Notes under the pieces: model-generated
Database searches by the model: none
Told to the model about the DNA's origin: nothing
What the model saw: only the letters and a program-made list of their open reading frames with translations
In this document: positions 32,765-42,346 of the stretch, piece after piece
Numbering within the stretch: the stretch's first letter is position 1
Layout of the letters: each line of letters begins with the position of its first letter
Source: Streptomyces sp. Tue 6430
GTDB lineage: Bacteria; Actinomycetota; Actinomycetes; Streptomycetales; Streptomycetaceae
Assembly: GCA_021568835.1 (NCBI GenBank)
Contig: JAKGSH010000004.1
Location: 1 to 64,000, forward strand
Direction of reading: 5' to 3'
DNA length: 64,000 bases
Program-made: the position numbers and the translations under genes

Positions 32765-34550
32765 GCGGATCCCTCCAGGGTGGACAGGTCGCCCTCGGGC
32801 AGGCCGAGTTCGTGTGCGCGCAGCAGCCGGCGCATCACCTTCCCGCTGCGGGTCCTGGGCAGGTTCTGGTCGAACGCGATCTCCCGGGGGGCGACGGCGG
32901 GCCCCAGCTTGCGGCGGCCGAAGGCCAGCAGTTCCCGTTCCAGCTCCGGGGTCGGCCGGACGCCGGGACGCAGCGACACGAACGCCTTGACGACGTTCCC
33001 GGCGACCGGGTCCGGCCGTCCGATCACGCCCGCCTCGGCCACCGCCGGGTGCTCCATCAGCGCGCTCTCGACCTCGAACGGGCCGATCAGGTGACCGGCC
33101 GACTTGATGACGTCGTCGGCGCGGCCCACGAACCAGTACCAGCCGTCGGCGTCCCGGCGGACCAGGTCACCGGTCAGGTACCAGCCGTCGGCGAACGCGG
33201 CGTCGTAGCGTCCCTGGTCGTGCAGGTAGCCGCGGAACATGGACGGCCAGCCCGGCCGCAGCGCCAGTTCGCCCTCGACGTCGGCGTCGCGCACCTCGGT
33301 GACCCGGCCGCCGGTGACCAGGGCGCGGCCGTCCTCGCCCTGTTCCAGCACGGTCGCCTCGACGCCGGGCAGCGGCCGCCCCATCGAGCCGGGCCGGATC
33401 TCGCAGGCGGCGAAGTTCGCGATCATGATGCTGCCGGTCTCGGTCTGCCACCAGTTGTCGTGCACCGGCAGGCCCAGGACGTCGCGGCCCCACAGGACGG
33501 CCTCGGGGTTGAGGGGCTCGCCGACGGAGGCGACGAAGCGCAGGGCCGACAGGTCGTGGGAGCGCGGCAGGTCGTAGGGGCCCTGGCGCGGTGTGGCGCG
33601 CATGAGCATGCGCAGGGCCGTCGGCGCGGTGTACCAGACGCCGACCCGCTGTTCGCCGAGGATCCGGTACCAGCGCCGGGCGTCGTAGTCCCCCTCGTCG
33701 ACGACCACCGTCGCGCCGTGGACGAGCGGGGCGATGATCCCGTACGACATGCCGGTGACCCAGCCGGGGTCGGCGGTGCACCAGTACACGTCCTCGGGGT
33801 GCAGGTCCAGTGCGTGGGCGGCGGTGGCGTAGTGGGCGACGACGGCCTCGTGGACGTGGACCGCGCCCTTGGGGGTGCCGGTGGTGCCGCTGGTGAAGTG
33901 CAGCAGGGCCATGTCGTCGGGCGCGGTGGGCGGGATGGTGAAGGTGTCCGGGGCTGCGGACGTCAGCTCGTCGAAGGAGGAGGTGCCGGGCAGGTCGTCG
34001 GCGCCGGGCCCGACGATCAGGACGTGTTCCAGCGCGGGCAGCGAGGCCCGGCGTGCGGCGACCTTGCGCCGGTAGAGGGCCGCGGTGGTGACCAGGACCC
34101 GCGCGTCGCCGAGGCGCAGCCGCTGTTCGACCGGGTCGGGGCCGAAGGCGGAGAAGAGCGGGCAGAGCACGCCGGTGTTCTTCAGCGTGCCCAGCACCGT
34201 GGTGTACAGCTCGGGCACCGGCCGAGGAGGGTGAACACCCGGTCGCCCCGGCCGGTCCCGAGGGAGCGCAGGACGTGCGCGAAGCGGGCGGTGCGGCGGG
34301 CGAGTTCCGCGTACGTGACGGTGGTGACGGAGTCGTCCCGGGCGACGCAGCGCAGGGCGGCCTTGTCCGCGTGGTCGGACGCCGCGTGCCGGTCGACCGC
34401 CTCGTGGGCCATGTTGAGGCCGCCGCCGGGCAGTCCGGCCAGCTCGGCGCGGGCCTGCGCCCAGGTGAAGTCCGAGCGGGCCCGCTCGTAGTCGGCGAGG
34501 AGGGGCGGGACGGCCCACGTGATGTCCTTGCGGATGGTTTCCCGCTGCAT
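32761..34550 (-). CDS. AMP-forming acyl/acetyl-CoA synthetase (one frameshift)
   Basis: Activates a carboxylate to its CoA thioester with ATP. The motifs are complete: P-loop [20 protein letters not shown], substrate-pocket [16 protein letters not shown], hinge [20 protein letters not shown] then [20 protein letters not shown], and catalytic Lys in [22 protein letters not shown] is typical of acetyl-/medium-chain synthetases. One base lost near 34220 splits off the N-terminal 110 residues ([20 protein letters not shown]). Repaired length is 596. ATG 34550 has AGGAGCACC upstream; the gap to the alcohol dehydrogenase is 83 nt. Confidence 0.92.
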
Positions 34551-34633
34551 CGGTGCTCCTCCCAGCACTGCGTCCCGGGGGCCGGCCGGCCCTGCGGGCT
34601 CCTGATCCCGGGTCCCGTCACCGTCCCGGCCCG

Positions 34634-35671
34634 TCACTCCCGTCGCAGCACGACCTTGAGGGCTCCGGTGGCGGCGCCCTGCGAGAAGATCTCGTAGGCG
34701 TGCTCCATCCGGTCGAGACCGAGGGTGTGGGTGACCAGCCGGGCGACGGGCAGGCGTCCGAACCTCACCAGCTCCAGCAGCCACGGTATGGAGGACGTGT
34801 CGACCTGGCCGGTGCTGATCGTCACGTTCTTGCGCCACAGGGACTCGAGGTGCAGGGTGGCCGGCCCGCCGTGCGTGCCGATGACGGCGATGTGTCCTCC
34901 CGCCCGGACGGCCTGCGTGCACAGGACGAAGCCCTCCGGTTCGCCCGACGCCTCGACGACGACGTCGGCGCCCGGCCCCTCGGACAGTTCGGCGATCATC
35001 CTGCCCGGCACTTCGGCGGCGTCGGCCCCCATGCGGACCGCGGCTTCCAGCCGGGCCTCGGACAGGTCCACCGCGATGATCCGGCGGGGTGAGAACAGCC
35101 GGGCGACGGCGACCGTGGCGAGACCGACGGGGCCCGCGCCCACCACGACGACGGTGTCCCCGGGGCCGACGTCGCCGTTGCGCACCCCGACCTCGTAGGC
35201 GGCCGGGAACACCTCGGCGAGCAGGAGCGCCTGGTCTGGCGGGACGGCGGGAGGCCGCCGGTGGACGGAGTGATCGGCGAAGGGGACCCGCACGAACTCG
35301 GCCTGGGTGCCGTCGATCCGGTTCCCCAGGAGCCAGCCGCCGCCTCTGCGGCACTGGCCGTGCCGGCCCTCCCGGCAGGCCTGGCAACGGCCGCAGGCGG
35401 AGACGGACGGCACGATCACCTCGTGGCCGGGGAGCAGGCCGTGGACGTCCCGCCCGACCTCCACGACCTCGCCCACGGCCTCGTGGCCGAGGACCGTCCC
35501 CGGCTTCACCTCGGGGAGGTCGCCCCGCAGGATGCGCAGGTCACTGCCGCAGACGGTGGTGGCGTCGACGCGCACGACGGCGTCGGTCGCCTCCTGCGTC
35601 GTGGGGTCCGGGACGGTGTCCCAGGAGATCTGCCCCGGACCGTGGTAGACGAGCGCACGCACGGTACTCAC
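34634..35671 (-). CDS. Zinc-dependent alcohol dehydrogenase (MDR family)
   Basis: 345 residues, intact; first gene of the ADH-to-ACP operon. Catalytic zinc ligands are in TTVCGSDLRILRGD (Cys) and LGHEAVGEVVEVG (His-Glu). The structural zinc site is ACGRCQACREGRHGQC. The Rossmann motif is VVVVGAGPVGLATVAVARL, followed by AVDLSEARLEAA, which indicates NAD. GTDTVVxV-type and LGLDRMEHAYEIFSQGAATG regions match the class. Related alcohol dehydrogenases lie in the S. coelicolor OsdR cluster. In this operon it would feed aldehyde or ketone carbon toward the synthetase and dehydrogenase complex. Confidence 0.93.
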   Translation of the reverse strand: MSTVRALVYHGPGQISWDTVPDPTTQEATDAVVRVDATTVCGSDLRILRGDLPEVKPGTVLGHEAVGEVVEVGRDVHGLLPGHEVIVPSVSACGRCQACREGRHGQCRRGGGWLLGNRIDGTQAEFVRVPFADHSVHRRPPAVPPDQALLLAEVFPAAYEVGVRNGDVGPGDTVVVVGAGPVGLATVAVARLFSPRRIIAVDLSEARLEAAVRMGADAAEVPGRMIAELSEGPGADVVVEASGEPEGFVLCTQAVRAGGHIAVIGTHGGPATLHLESLWRKNVTISTGQVDTSSIPWLLELVRFGRLPVARLVTHTLGLDRMEHAYEIFSQGAATGALKVVLRRE

Positions 35672-35719
35672 TCCCTCGCTCCCCCACCTCCACGGTCGCC
35701 CCGGCGCGGCGCTCCGGCA

Positions 35720-35753
35720 ACACGGACCCCGCGCCGCGACACGGACCCCGCGC
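35720..35753. repeat. Direct repeat upstream of the alcohol dehydrogenase operon
   Basis: ACACGGACCCCGCGC occurs at 35720 and 35739, a 19-bp period. On the minus strand each reads GGGGTCCGTGT, similar to GGGACCGTGT at 17584 and GGGACCGTGG at 37772. It lies 49-82 bp upstream of the operon's first start, a suitable place for activator binding. Confidence 0.55.
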
Positions 35754-35767
35754 TGCCGGACGTGCCG

Positions 35768-37349
35768 TCAGTCCGGCTCCATGTAGGGACGGCGGAAGAC
35801 CGGGGCCTGCCCGGTGCCCCAGGGGCGTACGGCCGCCAGCGCCCGGGCGACGGCGGAGTCCAGCGGACCGCCGGTGTCGACGGCGACGGCCTCGGGCCAG
35901 TCCGGTGCGCGGGCCGCCATGGCGGCGGCGATGTCCGGGCCGGCGTCGGAGGGGCCGGAGGCGCGCGTGCTCAGGCGGGCCGCCGCCACCTCGTCCGGGG
36001 CCCGGCAGTACAGGGCGACGAGGTCGGCGTGGGCGCGTTCGGCGACGCGCCGTGCCGCTTCGCGCCGGTCCGGGTCGGACCAGGTGGCGTCCAGGACGAC
36101 GGACTCGCCCGCGGCCAGCAGGGCGGCCGCCCGGTCGAGGAGGGCGTCGTAGGTCCTGGTGGTCCACTCGGGTGTGTAGATCCCCTCGCCGTAGCCGGCC
36201 GCCGCGGAGCGCTCCGCCGGGATGCCCGCCAGTTCCTTGCGGACGCGGTCGCTGCTGAGCAGGGTGACCCCCAGCCGGTCGGCCAGCGCTCCGGACAGGG
36301 TCGACTTCCCGCTGCCGGGCAGCCCGCCCACGAGGGTCAGGTGGACGGCGGAGGTGCGCAGGTGGCGCAGCGTCGTCGACACCAGCCGGCGGGCCGCCGT
36401 CCGCGCGCCGGGCGCGCCCTGGTGGGCCTGGATCAGGGACACCTTGGCGCGGACGAACGCGCGGTAGGCGACGTAGTGGTGCCACAGGGACGCGGGGCGG
36501 GGTCGCCGGAGTACTCGCCGTAGCGCGCGAGGAAGTACGCGGCGGCCTCCGGGGCGCCGAGCTGTTCCAGGTCCATGGCGAGGAACGCGGCGTCGTCCAG
36601 GCCGTCGACGTGGCGCAGCCGGTCGTCGAACTCCAGGCAGTCCAGGACGCGGGGGCCGTCGTCGAGGCAGAAGACGTCCTCGGCGAGCAGGTCACCGTGG
36701 CCGTCGACCACCCGGCCCTGCGCGATGCGGGAGGCGAACAGCGGTTCGCGGCCGGCGAGGTAGCGCCGCACCAGCCGTTCCGTCTCGGTCACCCCGTCGG
36801 GCACGGAGCCCTCCTCGGCCAGCGCGTGGACCTGCGCGAAGCTCGCCTCCCAACGCGACGACAGGGCGTCCCGCGTGCCCTGCTCGGCCACCTCCGGGCC
36901 GCGGGGCGCCTCCGCGTGCCACGCGGCGAGGTGCCGGGCGACGGCCCGCAGGACGTCGTCGAGGGCGGCCCCTTCCCGTACCAGGCGGGAGAGGCGCCGG
37001 TCGGCGGGCATGCGCCGCATCACCACGAGGGGTTCGGAGGCCTCCGCGCCGGGGCCGCGGAACTCGCCGAGGCCCAGGTAGACGTCGGGGCGAACCGGCG
37101 GTTGAGGTCGACTTCGCGGGCACACGCGCTCCGGCGCGCCGCGAGCGTGGTGTAGTCCAGGAACCCCAGGTCCACCGGCTTCTTGACCTTGTAGGCGCGG
37201 TCTCCGGCGAAGAACACGATCGCGGTGTGGGTCTCGCACACCTCGGCGCGCGGCGGTTCGCCGTCCTGCCGTGCGCCGGCCCGGGGCCCGGCCCCGGCGG
37301 CCCCGGTCACCGGCCGCGCCGCGCGCCCGCCGCGGCCGGGCTCAGCCAT
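35768..37349 (-). CDS. Bifunctional aminoglycoside-phosphotransferase-like / P-loop kinase (Rv2004c-like), two frameshifts
   Basis: The N-terminal part is an APH-like kinase (VCETHTAIVFFAGDRAYKVK then KPVDLGFLDY; catalytic GRVVDGHGDLLAEDVFCLDD with HGDL; DCLEFDDRLRHVDGLDDAAF). The C-terminal part is a P-loop kinase (TLVGGLPGSGKSTLSGALAD, LLSSDRVRKELAG, SVVLDATWSDPDRREAARRV). This APH + AAA/zeta-toxin-like arrangement is that of M. tuberculosis Rv2004c, a DosR-regulon protein. Losses near 37092 and 36502 restore about 527 residues. Substrates are unknown. It ends 96 bp before the alcohol dehydrogenase start on the same strand. Confidence 0.85.
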
Positions 37350-37907
37350 GGGGGATCACGGCGGCGAGACGTCCGGGTGGGCCGTCGGGGCCCACGGTGA
37401 CGACTGGCTGCATGGCGGCGGCCTCCGTCTCGTACGAAGCTGGATACGACGGTGGGTGCGACGGCGGTACGACGGTGTTGCGGCTGCGGTACGACGGTGG
37501 CTGGTGCGGGGCGTCGCCCTCCTTCGAGGAGTACCCCAATCCCCTTCCCGGCGCATGTGGAACCGGGCCGCGGGAGGCCGGGGCGCGGCACCCACCGGGA
37601 GAGGAGACGGGTGTGATGGCGGTTTCCCCGGCGGCCGGTTTCGCCGGCTCCCGGTCCCTGCTCCGGTCCTGGTTGCGGTCCCGGTCCCGGTCCCTGCTCC
37701 GGTCCCGGTCCCGGTCTCGGTTCCTGCTCCCGTCCCGGTTCCGGCGCGGTCGTAGCCCGGGCCGGACCGGCGGGACCGTGGTCCGGGGAGACGGACGGGG
37801 CCGGAAACCGGTCCGGCAGGGACCTCCGGCCCTGTTGCCCGGCCCCGTCGCCGTCCGACGGTGGGAGCCGGTGGTGGGACGGCCGGCGAGTTGCTGGAGG
37901 CCGACTC
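37350..37907. other. Divergent intergenic region with low-complexity repeats
   Basis: 558 bp. 37430-37505 contains three GGTACGACGGTG-like direct repeats. 37660-37745 is a degenerate hexamer array of GGTCCC/CGGTTC units. No frame gives a credible protein (Thr/Gly or Arg/Ser runs only). Promoters for the kinase and the Rv1733c-like gene lie here. Confidence 0.5.
37771..37786. promoter_or_regulatory. Candidate DosR/OsdR-like operator
   Basis: CGGGACCGTGGTCCGG has a perfect GGACC-GT-GGTCC dyad, 122 bp upstream of the Rv1733c-like gene. It resembles the GGGAC...GTCCC core of the mycobacterial DosR box, and its left half is shared with sites at 17584 and, with one change, at 35720-35753. Confidence 0.45.
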
Positions 37908-38510
37908 ATGAGCGCACAAGGTTCGCCGTACACACCCGGTCCGCCGTCACGGCACGACGGTCACACGTCCAGGGGCGCGAACCCCCTGAGGCGCCCGTCC
38001 GACAGGTTCGAGTGGTGGTGCCGTCGTGTCCTCCTCGTCGTCCTCCTCCTCGGGTTGCCGGCCGCCGCGGTGAGCGCGGGCACGACGGCGTACGAGGCGT
38101 CGATGGACACCGTGCGTGCCCAGGCGGCGGAACGGCACCAGGTCACCGCCCGCCTGACGTCGGACGTCAAGGGTGACGACTGGGCGACGCGGCCGGCGCA
38201 GGTCCGCTGGACCGACGCCGCCGGGGTCGTACGGACGGGAGCGGCCCTCGTGGAGCCGGGAACCGCCAAGGGCGACACCGTGCGCGTGTGGGTGGACCGG
38301 GACGGAGGCGTCACCGGTCCGCCCGCGAGCGAGCTCAACGCGACGACCAGCGGCTGGCTGGTGGGCGGCATGGCGGCGTTCGGCGTGGCCGCCGCGTCCG
38401 GCGCGGCCTGGGCGGGCACGCGTCTGGTACTGGACCGGAGGAGGTACGCGCAGTGGGACGCCGAGTGGAACGCCGTGGAGCCCCGGTGGTCCGCGCGCTT
38501 CCGCCCGTGA
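37908..38510 (+). CDS. Rv1733c-like membrane protein
   Basis: 200 residues from ATG 37908 behind GGAGG. Transmembrane segment 1 is VLLVVLLLGLPAAAVSAGTT (about residues 41-60). A roughly 85-residue extracytoplasmic domain (QVTARLTSDVKGDDWATRPA; QVRWTDAAGVVRTGAALVEP) follows, then segment 2, SGWLVGGMAAFGVAAASGAA. This two-helix plan with a VRWTDxxGxxRTG domain is that of the actinobacterial family containing M. tuberculosis Rv1733c, a DosR-regulon protein of unknown function. The nicotinate phosphoribosyltransferase gene follows 30 bp downstream. Confidence 0.8.
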   Translation: MSAQGSPYTPGPPSRHDGHTSRGANPLRRPSDRFEWWCRRVLLVVLLLGLPAAAVSAGTTAYEASMDTVRAQAAERHQVTARLTSDVKGDDWATRPAQVRWTDAAGVVRTGAALVEPGTAKGDTVRVWVDRDGGVTGPPASELNATTSGWLVGGMAAFGVAAASGAAWAGTRLVLDRRRYAQWDAEWNAVEPRWSARFRP

Positions 38511-38540
38511 CGGACACGACCTCGGCCGTGGGCCCGGGAG

Positions 38541-39901
38541 ATGACAGCCATGTCGGATGCGACGACCACCGATCTGTACGAAGTCACGATGGCCATGTCC
38601 TACCTGCGGGAGGAGAAGACCGGCCCGGCGACCTTCAGCCTCTTCGCGCGCTCCCTGCCGCCCGGGCGCGGCTTCCTGGTGGCGGCGGGCCTGGAGTCGG
38701 CACTCGACTACCTGGCCGACTTCCACGTCGGCCCCGAGGACGTCGCCGCCTTCGCCTCGGTGCTGCACCGGCCGCCGAAGGACCTGGAACCCCTGCTCGG
38801 GCTGACGTTCACCGGCCGGGTGCGGGCGATCCCGGAGGGGCGGATCGCGCTCGCGGACGAACCGCTGCTGGAGGTGACCGCACCTCTTCCGCAGGCGCAG
38901 TTGGTCGAGACGTACGTGCTCAACCAGCTCAACCACCAGACGACGATCGCCTCGAAGGCCGTGCGCTGCACGCTCGCGGCGGCCGGCCGGCCGGTCGTCG
39001 ACTTCTCCTTGCGGCGCACCCACGGTCCGGAGGCGGGGTTCCGGGCCGCGCGCCTGGGCGCGCTGGCCGGCTTCGCGGGACCAGCAACGTGGCGGCGGCC
39101 ACCGCGTGCGGCATACCCGCCGTCGGCACCATGGCGCACTCCTTCGTGGAGGCGTTCGCCTCCGAGGAGGAGGCCTTCCGCGCCTTCGCCCGCGCCCACC
39201 CCGGTCCGGTGACCCTGCTGGTGGACACCTACGACACCGAGGAGGGCGTCCGGATCGCGGCACGCGTCCTGCGGGACCTGGACCGCGGACCCGGCTCCGC
39301 CGTACGGCTGGACAGCGGGGACCTGGGGAACCTGGCCGTCCGGACCCGCTCCCTCCTCGACGAGGCGGGCCTGGCGGAGGTGCGGATCGTGGCCAGCGGC
39401 GGCCTCGACGAGTACGCCGTGGACGACCTCGTCCGTTCCGGAGCGCCGATCGACACGTACGCCGTGGGCACCCGCGTCGGCGTGTCGGCCGATGCTCCGT
39501 ACCTGGACTCCGCCTACAAGCTGGTCGAGTTCGACGGCCGGCCGGTGATGAAGCTGTCGTCGGCGAAGGTGACGGCGCCCGGCCGCAAGCAGGTGTTCCG
39601 CCGTCCCGGCTGCGCCGACGTGATCGGACTCGCCGACGAGCGGCCCCCCGACGACGGCGTCCCGCTGCTGGAGACGGTGATGCTGGACGGGCGGCGCACC
39701 GGCGGCCGGCCCACGCTCGAGGACAGCAGGGGGAGACTCGCCGCGGACCTGGAAGCACTGCCCCCGGCCGCCCGCCGGATCCGGGCGCCGGTCGCGCCCC
39801 GGGCGACGGCCTCGGAACGGCTGGGCGCACTCACGGCCGAGGTCCGGCGCCGCATCGAGGACGGGACGCGGGCCGCCTCCGCACGGCTCCGCACCCCATG
39901 A
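38541..39901 (+). CDS. pncB: Nicotinate phosphoribosyltransferase (one frameshift)
   Basis: Makes nicotinate mononucleotide in the Preiss-Handler NAD salvage route. TTDLYEVTMAMSYLREEKTG is the N-terminal signature; LLEVTAPLPQAQLVETYVLN and NHQTTIASKAVRC follow. After one base lost near 39078: GTSNVAAATACGIPAVGTMA-HSF (substrate-pocket His), LLVDTYDTEEGVRIAARVLR, AVRLDSGDLGNLAVRTRSLL and VASGGLDEYAVDDLVRSGAP, all expected phosphate/PRPP-site segments. Repaired length 453 residues. Start ATG 38541 or 38550. The M. tuberculosis DosR regulon also has a second pncB (pncB2, Rv0573c). Confidence 0.92.
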
Positions 39902-39971
39902 CGCGCCCTGACGAGGCGCCCCGATGACGCTCGCCACGGGCGTCCCGCCATCCGGATCGAGGAGGAGAGCG

Positions 39972-40262
39972 ATGTCGCACACGTCGGAATGGACGGTCCG
40001 TCTTCATCTGTTCGAGGACGACGCGGGAACGACGAAAGCACAGCTGACCCTGGACACCGGCACCACGGAGATCACCGGCCACGGAAGTGCCCACTGCCAT
40101 CCGGCGGACCCGAACGTGCCGGAGATCGGTGACGAACTGGCGGCCGGCCGGGCCATGAACGACCTCGCCCGGAAGCTGCTGAACACCGCCGAGCGCGACA
40201 TCGAGGGGGTGGGCTCCGCGCGGCCGCACCGCCAGGAGGTCACGGACGGATGGCTCACGTGA
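39972..40262 (+). CDS. DUF1876 protein (Rv1738/Rv2632c-like)
   Basis: 96 residues, intact, from ATG 39972 behind [49 protein letters not shown] and ELAAGRAMNDLARKLLNTAE are typical of DUF1876. Members include Rv1738, strongly induced by DosR and structurally similar to ribosome hibernation-promoting factor. A role in slowing translation during dormancy is therefore plausible but unproven for this copy. Confidence 0.92.
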   Translation: MSHTSEWTVRLHLFEDDAGTTKAQLTLDTGTTEITGHGSAHCHPADPNVPEIGDELAAGRAMNDLARKLLNTAERDIEGVGSARPHRQEVTDGWLT

Positions 40263-40357
40263 ACGACGGCCCGCGCGGCCGGCGACCCACGTGAGCGACG
40301 GCGATCCCATGCCCCGAGTGCGCCGGCCGGACACGGGGGCGCGGGGTCGCCGCCCGG

Positions 40358-40930
40358 TCAGCGGACGACGTCGAAGACGTTCTTCTGCACGCCGTTGGCG
40401 TAGGCCTCGTGCTCGACCAGCGTCAGCTTCTGGGCGTCCTTGTCGGACGTGCTGAACAGGCGCTTGCCCGCGCCGAGCAGGAGCGGGAAGACGAGCAGGT
40501 GGTAGCGGTCGATGAGGCCGGCGTCCGACAGGGCCTGGTTCAGGGCGGCGCTGCCGTGCACGATGATCGGGCCGCCCTCGGTCTCCTTCAACGCGGCGAC
40601 GTCGTCGAGGGAGCGCAGGATGGTGGTCTCGCCCCAGTTCGACACCAGGTCGTCCTCGGTGAGGGTGGTGGAGACGACGTACTTCGGCATCGCCTTGTAG
40701 TCGGCGAAGTCCGCCATGTCCGGCCAGACCGGGCTGAACGCCTCGTAGCTGGTCCGGCCCATCAGCATGGCGGTGGCCTCCTGCTGCTCGCGCCCCTTGA
40801 TGTCGAAGGCTTCGGGGAGGAACTCGACGTTCTTGAAGGTCCAGCCGGAGTTCCGGTAGCCGGGCTCGCCGCCCGGGGCCTCGACGACGCCGTCGAGGGA
40901 GACGAAGGCGGTGCTGATCAGCGTGCGCAT
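40358..40930 (-). CDS. Dihydrofolate-reductase-like / RibD C-terminal-domain protein
   Basis: 190 residues, intact, behind AGGAACTCCC. MRTLISTAFVSLDGVVEAPG is the hallmark start. ATAMLMGRTSYEAFSPVW, YVVSTTLTEDDLVSNWGETT and GGPIIVHGSAALNQALSDAG are the NADPH-binding segments of this family. LLVFPLLLGAGKRLF follows. The fold is that of riboflavin-pathway reductases; the function of stand-alone copies is largely unknown. The upstream region has a 9-bp repeat x4. Confidence 0.9.
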   Translation of the reverse strand: MRTLISTAFVSLDGVVEAPGGEPGYRNSGWTFKNVEFLPEAFDIKGREQQEATAMLMGRTSYEAFSPVWPDMADFADYKAMPKYVVSTTLTEDDLVSNWGETTILRSLDDVAALKETEGGPIIVHGSAALNQALSDAGLIDRYHLLVFPLLLGAGKRLFSTSDKDAQKLTLVEHEAYANGVQKNVFDVVR

Positions 40931-40944
40931 GGGAGTTCCTCGGT

Positions 40945-40980
40945 TGTCTCGTGTGTCTCGTGTGTCTCGTGTGTCTCGTG
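40945..40980. repeat. 9-bp tandem repeat, four perfect copies, in the leader of the RibD-like gene
   Basis: TGTCTCGTG x4, ending 14 bp upstream of the minus-strand ATG. Its position overlaps where a promoter or untranslated leader would be. Confidence 0.9.
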
Positions 40981-41214
40981 TCCGGTCTTCCGGTGCCCGA
41001 AGGTCCGGAGGGCGCGCCACGGGGCGCACTCGCGGCCGTGGCGCACCAGTCATGATCTCTGACTGCGGATCACCGTGAAACTCATCGGTCGTCAACCGCC
41101 CTGTTCCTGAGGCGAATCCGTGGCCGTTTCCCGCAAGTGCGGTGAAGAAACCAGGTGATCCGGCCGTATGTTCCTCCGTTCGCCGGGCACCAGGAGCGGC
41201 GGAGGTTGATAACT

Positions 41215-41385
41215 ATGGTTCCCCTGCTTCTCGTTCTCCTGCTGGCCCTGATCCTCTTCGGCGCGGGCTTCGCGCTGAAGGCACTGTGGTGGATCGCCGT
41301 CATCGTGCTGGTCGTCTGGCTGCTCGGCTTCGTCATGCGCAGCGCGGACACCGGCGGCCGCAAGGGCCGCTGGTACCGCTGGTGA
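41215..41385 (+). CDS. Small hydrophobic membrane protein
   Basis: 56 residues from ATG 41215, with GGAGG nine bases upstream. Two hydrophobic helices (MVPLLLVLLLALILFGAGFA; ALWWIAVIVLVVWLLGFVM) and a short basic tail (GGRKGRWYRW). This is the 'hydrophobic protein'/lmo0937-like type common in Streptomyces, often stress-induced. Followed by a terminator-like hairpin. Confidence 0.85.
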   Translation: MVPLLLVLLLALILFGAGFALKALWWIAVIVLVVWLLGFVMRSADTGGRKGRWYRW

Positions 41386-41408
41386 CCTGCTGGACGACAG
41401 CCGACTCC

Positions 41409-41435
41409 GTGGGCCCGGGAACACCCGGGGCCCAC
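41409..41435 (+). terminator. Hairpin after the hydrophobic-protein gene
   Basis: GTGGGCCCGGG-AACA-CCCGGGGCCCAC with one bulged G, 24 bp after the stop. No T-run, as is usual in streptomycetes. Confidence 0.6.
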
Positions 41436-41826
41436 AGGCATGTCTCCCCCGGGAACCGCCCCCGAAAGAATCCCTCACCGGACAAACGGCACAAGAAGCC
41501 CACTGCCGGGCACCAGCCCTCCCAGCCGGGATCCGGCGCGGCAGCGGAACCTGCGCCTCCCATCCGCCGGACCCCGGCCCCGGGGCGCCCGTGCGCCGCC
41601 CCCCGACGGCGAGCTCGGGCACACGGCACACCCCTTCCCCTTCCCCTTCCCCGGCCGGCGGCCGCGGTGACGCCCCGCCCCGCGCGTGACAGGCCATCAC
41701 CAGATAGACCTCCCGAAATGTGTCAGACAGTGCAGAGGGCCACTCGTGTCAAAACCGGACGGTTACGTGTGATGTCCGACGTACCGCCTCCCGTACACGC
41801 AGCACATCGATGAGGAGAAGCCGCCG
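41436..41826. other. Intergenic, no gene seen
   Basis: Pro/Arg-rich open frames only. The last 130 bp are less GC-rich (AAATGTGTCAG, TCAAAACCGGACGGTTACG) and probably hold the promoter of the LEA-like gene. Confidence 0.4.
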
Positions 41827-42107
41827 ATGACTGAGTCCGTACAGACAGGAACGCGGACGACCCGGGAAAAGGCCAAGGCGGAGACCTCGGCGACGGCCGG
41901 CCAGGCCAAGCAGGCCGCGAGCCAGGTCGCGGGAACCGCGGCGGAACCCAGAGCGCGGCCGCCGAGGTGAAGGACAGTGCCACGCAGGCTGCCCGCACCA
42001 CCCAAGACGAGACGCGTGACCAGGCCGGCCAGGTCACGGAACAGGCGCGTGACTCCGGGAGGCACCTCGCGGACGAGGCCAGGCAGAAGGGCTCCGGAAC
42101 CGGCTGA
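41827..42107 (+). CDS. LEA-like / antitoxin-like hydrophilic stress protein (one frameshift)
   Basis: ATG 41827 behind GAGGAG. Ala/Gln/Lys/Glu/Thr-rich without hydrophobic core: TREKAKAETSATAGQAKQAA then, after one base lost near 41948, AAEVKDSATQAARTTQDETR and DQAGQVTEQARDSGRHLAD. Repeated amphipathic 11-residue-like pattern as in late-embryogenesis-abundant proteins. About 93 residues. Probably a desiccation or osmotic protectant (inference). A strong terminator follows. Confidence 0.7.
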
Positions 42108-42129
42108 CCGGCAGACCCGCCCCGCCGTC

Positions 42130-42173
42130 GACGACGCCGCCTCCCGGCCGCTGGTGCGGGAGGCGGCGTCGTC
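42130..42173. terminator. Strong terminator hairpin
   Basis: Perfect 17-bp stem (GACGACGCCGCCTCCCG and complement) around a 10-nt loop, 23 bp after the LEA-like gene. Confidence 0.85.
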
Positions 42174-42346
42174 CGTCACAGGACGCAACGACATCGGCGC
42201 CGCGCCGTCCTCCCGGCGGAGCGGCGCCGCGGCACCGCGGCACCGGCCGGGCGCACCGCGTTCACCGAGGTGAGAAGCTCCCCGTTTCGGGCAAACGCCC
42301 CATGGGACCCAGGAAGCACGGCCGCCCACGCAGGAGCGAGGACCGC

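Noticed and set aside
38005..38020. GGTTCGAGT resembling a tRNA T-arm
   Set aside because: No acceptor or anticodon stem can be drawn around it; it lies inside the Rv1733c-like coding sequence.
37271..38176. Open frame with Tyr-Asp-Gly-Gly repeats on the plus strand before the Rv1733c-like gene
   Set aside because: It has no ribosome site, comes from non-coding direct repeats, and runs into the Rv1733c-like gene in the wrong frame.
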